Shown: piece after piece, positions 33,257 through 40,775 of the stretch
Position numbering within the stretch: position 1 is the stretch's first letter
Layout of the letters: the number at the start of each line of letters is the position of its first letter
Assembly (NCBI GenBank): GCA_964353335.1
Contig: CAYGVI010000005.1
Coordinates: 7,609-71,608, forward strand
DNA from: JAWAAW01 sp964353335
Lineage (GTDB): Archaea > Nanobdellota > Nanobdellia > Woesearchaeales > ARS49
Direction of reading: 5' to 3'
Length of the DNA: 64,000 nt
Translations under genes and position numbers: made by a program
Notes under the pieces: generated by a model
What the model saw: the letters and a program-made list of their open reading frames with translations, nothing else
Told to the model about the DNA's origin: nothing
The model's database searches: none

Positions 33257-34702
33257 ATGAAGCTCAAGACATTTTTAATGTTATCATTAATCTGCATTAT
33301 ATTTTTACCTATCGTTATTGCTATTGAAAAAGGAGGAGAAAGTGTTGAACAAACAACAAAACCATCCCCTGCCGAACAGTTCAAGGAAAAATATCCAAAC
33401 GTTCCTGCCCAGCAGGTCAGTACATTCACTGATAATGGCGATGGGACTGTTACTGTGAATTTTGGGGAGATTACTTCTGATGGTGCAACGTACAAAAACG
33501 GAGTCGGTGTGAAAATGGACGCAAATGGCAAACTCATCCATGCAGACAAAATAACACTACCGAGCGGGGCAACAGTGGAAAATGCAGACATGTTAAGTTC
33601 AAGTGGAAAAGATAATTATCAAGCAGGCCATGTTGGCGAACTGCGCGAGGGACCGATAATCCTGAGCAATGCACAAAACGTCCAATGGAACAACGGCGTA
33701 ATGACCGCGAGCTCTGCTGATTCTATGGACTACAAGGGAAGCACTTCAAATGATGTGATTATGCTTGTTGCTGATAACAAGCAGTTTAGCGTTGAAAAGG
33801 CAAGCGCTGTGCAGGCTGGGTGTTTTCTTGTGGAGGATGTTAATGATGCGCAGTTCAATGTTGGAAGAATAATGACAATGACCACGAGCGGAAGCGGAAA
33901 AGTTGTTTATGACCAGGGGCAGAAGGTTGATTACACTGCAAAAGACCTGAACAGCTCGATTGTTGGAAGCATAACTGCGTGCAGAAGACCGACTTACCAA
34001 GTAAAAGCAATGGAATTGAACACGAAAACAGGCAATTTAACAGAACTTGTCAATGGCTCAGGGGAAATACAATTGGACGGCAGGTACGGGGTTGTCTGCA
34101 TGAACCTCACCCCTGTAAGCACTTATGACATTGACACAGGCAGGTTTGAATACAGCTTTGGTTTCATAATAAAGGAATACGCTTACAAATTATGCGTACA
34201 AAAAGCAGTCTCACAGCAACTGGTTTCTGACTGCCCGTTATGCGGCTTGGTTGATTTGGCAAACCAGAAATTATTGCTCAATGGCATGATAGAATACACA
34301 AGGTATGTTTATGACAGCGCATTGATTGACGCAAACAAGCGCACTGCCTTCAAGTCAATGGGTTTTGGAAAGAACACAATTGATTTGGCAACAGGGGAAG
34401 TGATGATTGAAACAGACGCTCCTGAAATTTACACAGTGCCGGGCAATTATTTGGAACTGCGCGAAATAAAAGAGGCAGCAGGAACTCACAGGTTTTTGGG
34501 AATAAATGAAAAGCTTGGCAGGGTTTCAAAAAACTGGGGCGTGAAATACACTGCGTCTTATTCAGACTCCACAACCACAATCACTGACAACCTGCTGGAT
34601 TACAAGAGGGGGCTGTGCCATGTAACTGTTCTGCCTCCTGACAGCAGCCAGATAGCATCAATAATGTCGTCATTAAACGAGCAAAAGGCAAGATTCCCAT
34701 GA
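33257..34702 (+). CDS. secreted protein, function unknown
   Basis: 481 residues with signal peptide MKLKTFLMLSLICIIFLPIVIA. The rest is extracellular in composition: repeated short beta motifs (DGATYKNGVGVKMDANGKLI, SIDY-like stretches) that read like a beta-solenoid or beta-helix over residues 50-240, and a C-terminal helical part with CPLCG and other cysteines. TATA-like ACATTTATAA at 33209-33218. Its stop overlaps the next start (ATGA), so the two are translationally coupled. Confidence 0.65.
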   Translation: MKLKTFLMLSLICIIFLPIVIAIEKGGESVEQTTKPSPAEQFKEKYPNVPAQQVSTFTDNGDGTVTVNFGEITSDGATYKNGVGVKMDANGKLIHADKITLPSGATVENADMLSSSGKDNYQAGHVGELREGPIILSNAQNVQWNNGVMTASSADSMDYKGSTSNDVIMLVADNKQFSVEKASAVQAGCFLVEDVNDAQFNVGRIMTMTTSGSGKVVYDQGQKVDYTAKDLNSSIVGSITACRRPTYQVKAMELNTKTGNLTELVNGSGEIQLDGRYGVVCMNLTPVSTYDIDTGRFEYSFGFIIKEYAYKLCVQKAVSQQLVSDCPLCGLVDLANQKLLLNGMIEYTRYVYDSALIDANKRTAFKSMGFGKNTIDLATGEVMIETDAPEIYTVPGNYLELREIKEAAGTHRFLGINEKLGRVSKNWGVKYTASYSDSTTTITDNLLDYKRGLCHVTVLPPDSSQIASIMSSLNEQKARFP

Positions 34703-35466
34703 GTGAAACGAATGGTGTCCGCAGAGGAGCGAAGCGAGTCGGCGGCATGATGAAAGCGCAGGTAACACTTTTCATAATGCTTGGAATGGTTCTTCTTGTA
34801 CTGTCAGCAATTGTTTTTTACATTGTTGACCTCACCAGCCAGAAAGTGTTTGTGCACCCTATCGAGCCCTCAAGCGCAGAACAGCTTGTTGAGCAATGCC
34901 TTGGCCTGTTAGCAGACGATGCGCTGTTGGTAATAGGAAAGCACGGCGGCTATGCAGAGCTTGGCGTTAATTACTTTGAGCCGTTAAAAACATCTTATCT
35001 TTATGACGCAGGGGTTAACAATGCCCCTGACTCAGCAACAGTTGAACAGCAGTTGTCAGAATACATTGACGCGCACATAATGAACTGCCTTGGGAATTTT
35101 GAACTGCTGAGAGACAAGGGCATTGAAGTAATTGAGAAGGCGCAGCCGAGGACGACAACAATAATCGCAGGAAATAGCGTCAGGTTCACAATAGACTACA
35201 AAATTGAGGAAAAGAAAGGCGACATGATAACAACGCCTGAATTCCTGCCAACAATGAAAGCAGTCAGGCTGGCAGAAATCCTCCAGCTGGCAAATGACAT
35301 CGTGGCATCAGAGCAGAAGAACAACAACCTGTTTGACCTGGATGTTGAGTGCAGCCTTGAAGTCACGCACTTCCCTGTTGAAAAAACATTAGTGACTGTT
35401 ATTACGGATACTAATTTCTTAATCCAGGATTCCCCTTACCGCTTTGTCTTCGCGCACAAGAGGTAA
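34699..35466 (+). CDS. single-pass (pilin-like N-terminus) envelope protein
   Basis: 255 residues from the ATG at 34699, which overlaps the upstream stop. The core of the N-terminus is MKAQVTLFIMLGMVLLVLSAIVF, one membrane helix; this MKxQxTLFI form is common in DPANN envelope proteins. The 16 residues before it are encoded by sequence containing GAGGAGCGAAGCGAG, shared with the dispersed repeat, so the start could be an ATG at 34747 or 34750. The ectodomain has two Cys residues and no catalytic motif. Its 3' end is repeated downstream (see the direct repeats). Confidence 0.6.
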   Translation: MSETNGVRRGAKRVGGMMKAQVTLFIMLGMVLLVLSAIVFYIVDLTSQKVFVHPIEPSSAEQLVEQCLGLLADDALLVIGKHGGYAELGVNYFEPLKTSYLYDAGVNNAPDSATVEQQLSEYIDAHIMNCLGNFELLRDKGIEVIEKAQPRTTTIIAGNSVRFTIDYKIEEKKGDMITTPEFLPTMKAVRLAEILQLANDIVASEQKNNNLFDLDVECSLEVTHFPVEKTLVTVITDTNFLIQDSPYRFVFAHKR

Positions 35467-35486
35467 CTACCAACCAGTAGTTAAAA
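35441..35486 (+). repeat. direct repeat copy A (3' end of the upstream gene plus promoter)
   Basis: 46 bases starting GCTTTGTCTTCGCGCACAAG and ending CAGTAGTTAAAA. Spans the last codons and stop of the gene at 34699 (encoding FVFAHKR) and the promoter-proximal bases of the gene at 35525. Matches copy C at 37093-37138 at 43 of 46 positions. Confidence 0.8.
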
Positions 35487-35524
35487 AACAAAAGGTTTAA
35501 AAGCATTCTCCGCTTGAGAAATAT

Positions 35525-36286
35525 ATGCAAAATGATTTTGGCGCAGAAGAAATAAAGGAGATTTCCAAACGAACCATGCAGCTGATTATCTGTCAGTATT
35601 TAACTGGAATAAATTTCATACGCTCCGAAATTGAATTGCCTAAAACCGCAGTAATAATCCATTACCTGCATGACTCTGAAAAGCAAATAGATTTTGTTCT
35701 TGATGAATTGAAAAAATTCGGCTCATACGAATCAATGATTCTTCCAAGGCATGCACAGTACTATTTCCACCCGAAATACACAAAGAAACCGCGGTTTATT
35801 GAGGAGTACCAAAATGCACAATTTGTGGATGCAGAATTAAATAAAGTCACAATAGAAGAAGTTGTAAAAAATCCAGAGAATAAAGTGGTGGTAAATGATG
35901 AGATTGATTTGGTAATCCCTTTGCAGTCAGGAGATATCGCCCCGCTCGTAACCCACATTCAAAAAGCAGACCTTGAAGGACCTAAGCATTTTGTGCACCC
36001 TGCAATTATTGTCAGAGGTGATGCTAATTTTCCCGCCGCACCCGGATTCGTGAAAAAAGATTACGCATCGTTGCGCAGAAACCGTGCTGAGTTTTACTCT
36101 ATAGTATCCGGAGAAATCAGGAAAGAACGGCTTATGAAGCGCTTAGAAGCAATTTGCAGAGAACTCAAAGGCAGCGCGCAGGCGCAGCTTACACAGGACT
36201 CAGTCCTTTGGTTTTCCGGACAAATAAATCCTGAATTGGATTTATATATTAATGAGACTCTGCATGAACAGGATCTGCCAGAATAG
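35525..36286 (+). CDS. hypothetical protein
   Basis: 253 residues, probably soluble. Contains IHYLHDSEKQIDFVLDELKKF, FVHPAIIVRGDANFPAAPGF and a basic C-terminal region (RRNRAEFYSIVSGEIRKERLMKRLEAICREL). No recognised motif. Promoter: AGTAGTTAAAA and AAGGTTTAAAAG at 35476-35502. Its 3' end overlaps the convergent gene by 38 bases. It lies between direct repeat copies A and B. Confidence 0.55.
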   Translation: MQNDFGAEEIKEISKRTMQLIICQYLTGINFIRSEIELPKTAVIIHYLHDSEKQIDFVLDELKKFGSYESMILPRHAQYYFHPKYTKKPRFIEEYQNAQFVDAELNKVTIEEVVKNPENKVVVNDEIDLVIPLQSGDIAPLVTHIQKADLEGPKHFVHPAIIVRGDANFPAAPGFVKKDYASLRRNRAEFYSIVSGEIRKERLMKRLEAICRELKGSAQAQLTQDSVLWFSGQINPELDLYINETLHEQDLPE

Positions 36287-36569
36287 AATCAAGCTCTGAT
36301 ACCGCATAAACACCAGTCAGCGTAGGATGTTTCCCTCCATTTCCCTCTTTCAAAAGTCTTAACAGTTCCTCACCTGTTTTGGCAGTATGCACGTGATACT
36401 TGTATACAATACTCCCCCACGCATAACGCCATTCACTGATATACTTTGCATCAGGAAAATTAGCCAGCGCGCGAATTACGTCGCTCTTATGTTCGGGCAC
36501 CATCACCGGAAAACCGTTGATTTGTGGGTCCTGTAATGCCTGAAGCATTTTTTCAAGATACGGTTGCAT
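36249..36569 (-). CDS. hypothetical protein
   Basis: 106 residues (MQPYLEKMLQALQDPQING). Minus-strand promoter ATTTTAAATAGTTAGAA at about 36586-36602 shares CTTTAAATAGTTAGAA-like sequence with the 19522 mini-protein promoter. The 38-base convergent overlap with the gene at 35525 is unusual; one of the two may be spurious. Family not recognised. Confidence 0.5.
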   Translation of the reverse strand: MQPYLEKMLQALQDPQINGFPVMVPEHKSDVIRALANFPDAKYISEWRYAWGSIVYKYHVHTAKTGEELLRLLKEGNGGKHPTLTGVYAVSELDSILADPVHAESH

Positions 36570-36622
36570 ACCCCTGCTAATGTGTTCTAACTATTTAAAA
36601 TTGCTGGAAACTAGACTGTCTG

Positions 36623-36646
36623 TTTGTTTTCGCGCACAAAAGATAA
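36623..36646 (+). repeat. direct repeat copy B (partial)
   Basis: TTTGTTTTCGCGCACAAAAG then ATAA, matching 22 of 24 bases of the coding-end part of copies A and C. Directly upstream of the RHH gene's promoter (AAGCTTATATACC at 36651-36663). Confidence 0.65.
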
Positions 36647-36688
36647 GCGAAAAGCTTATATACCTAAACGCATTACATTTGTAGTACA

Positions 36689-36916
36689 ATGGCAATGGAA
36701 CTAGTCCAGGTGAGGCTTCCGAAAAAGCTGATTGACGCTATTGAGGGTTATGTTGACGGTGAATTCTACGCGAGCAGGTCAGATATAATCAGGGACGCCT
36801 TGAGGAAGTTTATGCTTGATAAGGTAATCGGCTCAATACCCAACACAGGAGATTCTGTGGAAGAAGTCAGGAAAATAAGAAGAGAGTTATCAAAAAAAGA
36901 ACGCAACCTCAAGTGA
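36689..36916 (+). CDS. ribbon-helix-helix transcriptional regulator
   Basis: 75 residues. LVQVRLPKKLIDAIEGYV is the beta strand and first helix of a CopG/NikR-type ribbon-helix-helix DNA-binding domain, and YASRSDIIRDALRKFM is its second helix. The C-terminal tail is Lys/Arg/Glu-rich. TATA at 36655-36663 gives a short leader. Archaeal RHH proteins of this size are regulators or antitoxins. No intact toxin gene follows on the same strand. Confidence 0.85.
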   Translation: MAMELVQVRLPKKLIDAIEGYVDGEFYASRSDIIRDALRKFMLDKVIGSIPNTGDSVEEVRKIRRELSKKERNLK

Positions 36917-37109
36917 ATGAGCCGTTTGTAAATTCTTCAGGTTTTCCCGCAGTTACCCCGTTATCACGCGCGGCCTGGATGAGCCATGCATCAGGCAGTA
37001 TAAGGCAGCTGAAATATAAATACGCCAGTAAGAGTTTCCGGGTTAATCGGAAGGTTTTCGAACCGGAAATGTTTTGAAAAATTAACTCTGCAGCTTTGTT
37101 TTCGCGCAC
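36909..37109 (-). pseudogene. possible remnant of a PIN-domain toxin
   Basis: 66-residue frame. Its last 31 residues include LILPDAWLIQAARDNGV and KPEEF, which resemble the C-terminal part of VapC-type PIN nucleases (LPDAxIAATA...dF). The N-terminal part carrying the first catalytic Asp is absent, and the first residues are encoded by direct repeat copy C. Opposite strand to the RHH gene, so not a normal VapBC operon. May be chance. Confidence 0.2.
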
Positions 37110-37138
37110 AAGAGGTAACTACCAATAAGTAGTTAAAA
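37093..37138 (+). repeat. direct repeat copy C
   Basis: 46 bases starting GCTTTGTTTTCGCGCACAAG and ending AAGTAGTTAAAA; differs from copy A at three positions. It ends just before the TATA-like ATAAGCTTTAAAAAG (37141-37155) of the gene at 37180. It recreates in non-coding sequence the 3' coding end of the gene at 34699. Confidence 0.8.
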
Positions 37139-37179
37139 TCATAAGCTTTAAAAAGACGTTCTGAGTATCTTAACGTGAT

Positions 37180-38721
37180 ATGGCGCGCATCTACTCAGCT
37201 GTTTTCCCGGTCAACAGCAGAAAGACTCTTGATGACCTTACAGGAGTTGTTGCTGAATGGATTGCATCAAGCCCGTACAGGAAAATCAACAGGGCTGAAA
37301 TTTCTGGAATTGCGCAGGACGGGTTTATGTTCGAAAAGGGCCATGTTACAATTCACACCGTCCGCTACGAAGGCCGCCACTATGAAAAACAGCATGACCT
37401 TGGCGTGCAGAAAAGCATTGGCATCCGCCTGGTGGAGCAGAAGCAGGGGGCTGTGCGCACCTCAGAGGTTGTCGGACACATTGCAAATGACAAGTTCAAT
37501 GTCGTGTTCACCAATGATTATGAGGCAACAAGGACAGGAGAAAAATACGGAAAAATACTGAAGCCAAGGATAGTCAATGACATTATCCGCGCGCTTGGCG
37601 GCGGCTATGACGGCCTTGACCTCGAAGTCAAGACAACGCCGCACTGGATTATGGATGATGACCTTCCTTTTGTCGCAGACATTATCAGGAACAAGTCTGA
37701 AAACACGCTTCCTGTGGTTTATGTCAGCAGGTACAGGCAGGATATAACGCCTGTCAACCCAAATGACCTTGCTTTCCTGCTTGGCGGAATTGCCCACGTT
37801 ATTGTGGAGCCTTCGCCGTCAATTCCTTTCACTTTCAATCTGAAGGACGCGACAAAGGGCATCAATGCGTACAATGGCGCAGTGGGCATTTACTGGCCCA
37901 ATGGAGTCCGCCATCATTTGCTGCCGAAAACAACGACCGCACCGGAAACAGGCTCATTGGCGCCAGAAACCGGCTCGTTGACACCCGGAACCAGCGCAAT
38001 GGTAGATGAGATTCATGAAATTATCAGGGAAAGCGCGCTGTACACAGTGGTTCCTGACTGCAGCACTTTCAACGGCATAAAGGGATTGCAGACTGCAAAG
38101 CGCTTTGAGGATTTGAAAAAATCCCACGCAGCAAAGATTGTGGAAATCGAGCAGTCAAAAAAAACCGGTGCGGATATAACCACGCTTGAGGACCAGGTTA
38201 AAGAGCTTAATGCACTGCTCCAACTTGCATCAGATGAAACTGGAAACAGAGACACCCAGATTGAGGATCTTAAGCGGCAAAATTATGGAATGGGGCAGCA
38301 GCTTGCCAGATTCCAAAAGAAAGCAGGCACAGGCGGAGAAATGCTCACTGTGCCTCCGGACATGAATGAGTTTTATTCAGGAGAACTGCGCGACATGGTC
38401 ATTGCGGCTCTTGACAACTACTTCACAAACAACCTCACTGACACAAGAAGGGCTGACATGATACGCGCAATCCGCGAAGCAAACCAGCCAAGCAACACAG
38501 GAGAGGAGATTCTCGAACAGATTCAGAAGATTTTCAAGAGCACAAAGCCTGTTGACAAGGTCATGAGCCAGCTCAGGACTCTTGGTTTTATTGTTGATCA
38601 GACAGGGGAAGTGCGCGTGACAATTCCAGGAAGCGGAAGGCAGGTTCACATTTCAGGCACTCCGGGCGACCTCCACTCAAGGGAAATTGAGCTTAGAAGG
38701 ATCTTTAAGAAACTGCTATAA
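37180..38721 (+). CDS. large hypothetical protein with coiled coil
   Basis: 513 residues. Residues 1-255 form a globular domain with LEVKTTPHWIMDDDLPFVADII, LAFLLGGIAHVIVEPSP and GAVGIYWPNGVRH; the HVxVEP...GxVGIYWP pattern recurs in large uncharacterised bacterial and archaeal proteins. A short repeated linker (PETGSLAPETGSLTPGT) follows, then a coiled coil (about 315-375) and a C-terminal helical domain. No enzyme motif recognised. Just downstream of direct repeat copy C, whose promoter it uses. Confidence 0.6.
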   Translation: MARIYSAVFPVNSRKTLDDLTGVVAEWIASSPYRKINRAEISGIAQDGFMFEKGHVTIHTVRYEGRHYEKQHDLGVQKSIGIRLVEQKQGAVRTSEVVGHIANDKFNVVFTNDYEATRTGEKYGKILKPRIVNDIIRALGGGYDGLDLEVKTTPHWIMDDDLPFVADIIRNKSENTLPVVYVSRYRQDITPVNPNDLAFLLGGIAHVIVEPSPSIPFTFNLKDATKGINAYNGAVGIYWPNGVRHHLLPKTTTAPETGSLAPETGSLTPGTSAMVDEIHEIIRESALYTVVPDCSTFNGIKGLQTAKRFEDLKKSHAAKIVEIEQSKKTGADITTLEDQVKELNALLQLASDETGNRDTQIEDLKRQNYGMGQQLARFQKKAGTGGEMLTVPPDMNEFYSGELRDMVIAALDNYFTNNLTDTRRADMIRAIREANQPSNTGEEILEQIQKIFKSTKPVDKVMSQLRTLGFIVDQTGEVRVTIPGSGRQVHISGTPGDLHSREIELRRIFKKLL

Positions 38722-38756
38722 GCACAGGAGTCTGCGATTTAACCCCTTAAAAAGCG

Positions 38757-38772
38757 TAACCTTTATAAATAG
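38757..38772 (+). promoter_or_regulatory. strong promoter upstream of tRNA-Lys and the RNA polymerase operon
   Basis: TAACCTTTATAAATAGCC is a strong BRE/TATA. Transcription would start about 38795, 115 bases before tRNA-Lys. No other strong TATA lies nearer tRNA-Lys, so this promoter may serve tRNA-Lys and rpoH onward, or a short RNA ending at the T7 run at 38818-38824. Bases 38722-38910 contain no ORF. Confidence 0.6.
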
Positions 38773-38910
38773 CCCTCGGAAAATTCGATATAATTGCGAA
38801 TAGAGTGAGGAGACACATTTTTTTGCATGGAGCAGCACTCATTTCCCAGCATTTCAGCAATACCTGCCTGTTTTACATCTAGTTTCACAATCATATTCAG
38901 TCAAACTTAT

Positions 38911-39020
38911 GGGCCCGTAGCTCAGCCTGGTCAGTTTGCCGCTGTAAAAAGCGACTACTGAGGCACTAGAGCAGCTGGCTTTTAACCAGCTGGTCGCGCG
39001 TTCAAATCGCGTCGGGCCCG
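38911..39020 (+). tRNA. tRNA-Lys (UUU) with a 36-nt D-loop intron
   Basis: Acceptor GGGCCCG / CGGGCCC with discriminator G; anticodon stem GCTGG/CCAGC around CTTTTAA (anticodon TTT); T-arm GCGCG/CGCGT. The D-loop is 36 bases too long. A bulge-helix-bulge fits: D-stem GCTC/GAGC, 3-nt bulge ACT (38965-38967), 4-bp helix GCCT (38925-38928)/AGGC (38961-38964), 3-nt bulge GGT (38929-38931), inner helix CAGT (38932-38935)/ACTG (38957-38960). Cleavage inside the bulges removes 38931-38966 and leaves a normal D-loop AGCCTGGTA. No encoded CCA. Confidence 0.92.
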
Positions 39021-39045
39021 CTTACACTGAGAGGCCTCGCACAAA

Positions 39046-39288
39046 ATGGGAAAAGAATTTGACGTGAGCAAACACGTACTGGTTCCGAAACACGTGAAAC
39101 TCAGCGAGAAAGAAAAGAAAGACCTCTTTGACAGGTATGTTGCAGACCTTCGCGACCTTCCAAGGGTATACAAGGATGACCCTGCGATACAGGGGCTTGA
39201 CGCAAAGGAAGGCGACATTATCAAAATCGCAAGGAAATCGCCGACAGCAGGCGAGGCAGTGTTCTACAGAAGGGTGGTGAGCAGATAA
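39046..39288 (+). CDS. rpoH: RNA polymerase subunit H
   Basis: 80 residues matching archaeal Rpo5/RpoH, the assembly and jaw subunit: FDVSKHVLVPKHVKL near the N-terminus, LRDLPRVYKDDPAIQGLDAKEGD, and FYRRVVSR at the end. First gene of the RNA polymerase operon, 25 bases after tRNA-Lys. Its stop overlaps the rpoB2 start. Confidence 0.95.
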   Translation: MGKEFDVSKHVLVPKHVKLSEKEKKDLFDRYVADLRDLPRVYKDDPAIQGLDAKEGDIIKIARKSPTAGEAVFYRRVVSR

Positions 39289-40775
39289 TGCCAAGCATAG
39301 CCAAGACGCTCATCGCAAAGCATTTCGCTGACAATTCTTTGGTGAACAGCAACATTGAGAGCTTTAACTTCTTTGTCGAGCACGAACTGCAGAGGATAGT
39401 CAACGAGAACAAGGACATTGAGCCCACAATCATTCCGCCAAATGTTGAGTCATTCAAGATACGCCTTGACAAGATTGAGGTCAAGGTGCCAACGATAACA
39501 GAGGCAGACGGCTCAGTCAGGGAGCTTCTCCCTGTCGAGGCAAGGCTGAGGAAGCTCAGCTACGCAGCGCCTGTATTCATCGAGGTCTCTTCGCACATCA
39601 ATGATGTCCAGAGGGAGACTTTCACAACACAGATTGGCTCGCTTCCGATAATGCTCAAGAGCAAGAAGTGCCACCTTAGCAAGATGTCAAGGGAGGAGCT
39701 CATCAAGAATGGCGAAGACCCTGACGACCCAGGAGGCTACTTCATAATCAACGGTACAGAGCGTGTCCTTGTCAACATCGAGGACCTTGCAAGCAACAGG
39801 TTTATCGTGGAGGAAAGCTCAGGCGTAACAAACTTCACAGGCAAGCTCTTCTCGGAAAACGGCCCGTTCAAGATTCCGCACACGATTGAGCGCCTCAAGG
39901 ACGGATTGTTCTACCTTTCGTTCACCCGCGTCAAGCGCGTCCCTATTATAATAGTCGTCAAGGCCCTCGGGCTGCTGAAGGATGAGGAAATAATGCAGTC
40001 CATCTCAAAGGACAAGCAGTATGACGAAGTGCTCATCAACCTTTTCGAGTTTGTCAACGTGAAGAACAGCGAGGACGCGATTGACTACATCGCAAAGAAG
40101 ATAGGCATCACGCAGGCAAAGGAAATCCGCCTGGAAAGGATGAACGAAATAATTGACAAGTATCTGCTTCCGCACGTCGGGACTCTCAAGGAGGACAGGA
40201 TTTTCAAGGCATACAACATCTGCAAGATGCTGCGCAAGTACATTGCGGGCGCAAACGGCGAAGTGCCATTGGACGACAAGGACCACTACATGAACAAGCG
40301 CATCAAGATGTCAGGCGACTTGCTTGGTGACCTGTTCCGCATGAACCTCAAGGTGCTTATCGGCGACATTCTCTACAACTTCCAGCGCATCGTTAAGCGC
40401 GGCAAGTTCCCAAGCATCAGGGTGATTATCCGCGACAAGCTTCTCACAAGCAGGATTTACAGCTCAATGGCGACAGGAAACTGGGTCGGCGGAAGAAAAG
40501 GAGTTTCGCAGAGAATCCAGCGCCTTAACCACCTGAACACAATCTCACACTTGCAGCGTGTTGTCTCGCCCTTGTCAAGCTCGCAGGAGAACTTCGAGGC
40601 ACGCGAGCTTCACGCAACACACCTTGGCAGGCTCTGCCCGGCAGAAACGCCTGAAGGAACAAACATCGGACTCAGAAAGAACCTTGCCCTTTTCGCGCAG
40701 GTCTCAAAGGAAACTGACGAGCAGGAAGTATTGAAACAGCTCAAGGGAATGGGCATGAGGAGCGTGCGACCGTGA
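39288..40775 (+). CDS. rpoB2: RNA polymerase subunit B''
   Basis: 495 residues, the N-terminal half of the beta subunit encoded separately, as in methanogens, haloarchaea and many DPANN archaea. Protrusion and lobe motifs present (DPGGYFIINGTERVLVNIED) and the fork region near the end (SRVVSPLSSSQENFEARELH-like, AETPEGTNIGLRKNLA). The stop overlaps the next start by four bases (GTGA). Confidence 0.97.
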   Translation: MPSIAKTLIAKHFADNSLVNSNIESFNFFVEHELQRIVNENKDIEPTIIPPNVESFKIRLDKIEVKVPTITEADGSVRELLPVEARLRKLSYAAPVFIEVSSHINDVQRETFTTQIGSLPIMLKSKKCHLSKMSREELIKNGEDPDDPGGYFIINGTERVLVNIEDLASNRFIVEESSGVTNFTGKLFSENGPFKIPHTIERLKDGLFYLSFTRVKRVPIIIVVKALGLLKDEEIMQSISKDKQYDEVLINLFEFVNVKNSEDAIDYIAKKIGITQAKEIRLERMNEIIDKYLLPHVGTLKEDRIFKAYNICKMLRKYIAGANGEVPLDDKDHYMNKRIKMSGDLLGDLFRMNLKVLIGDILYNFQRIVKRGKFPSIRVIIRDKLLTSRIYSSMATGNWVGGRKGVSQRIQRLNHLNTISHLQRVVSPLSSSQENFEARELHATHLGRLCPAETPEGTNIGLRKNLALFAQVSKETDEQEVLKQLKGMGMRSVRP

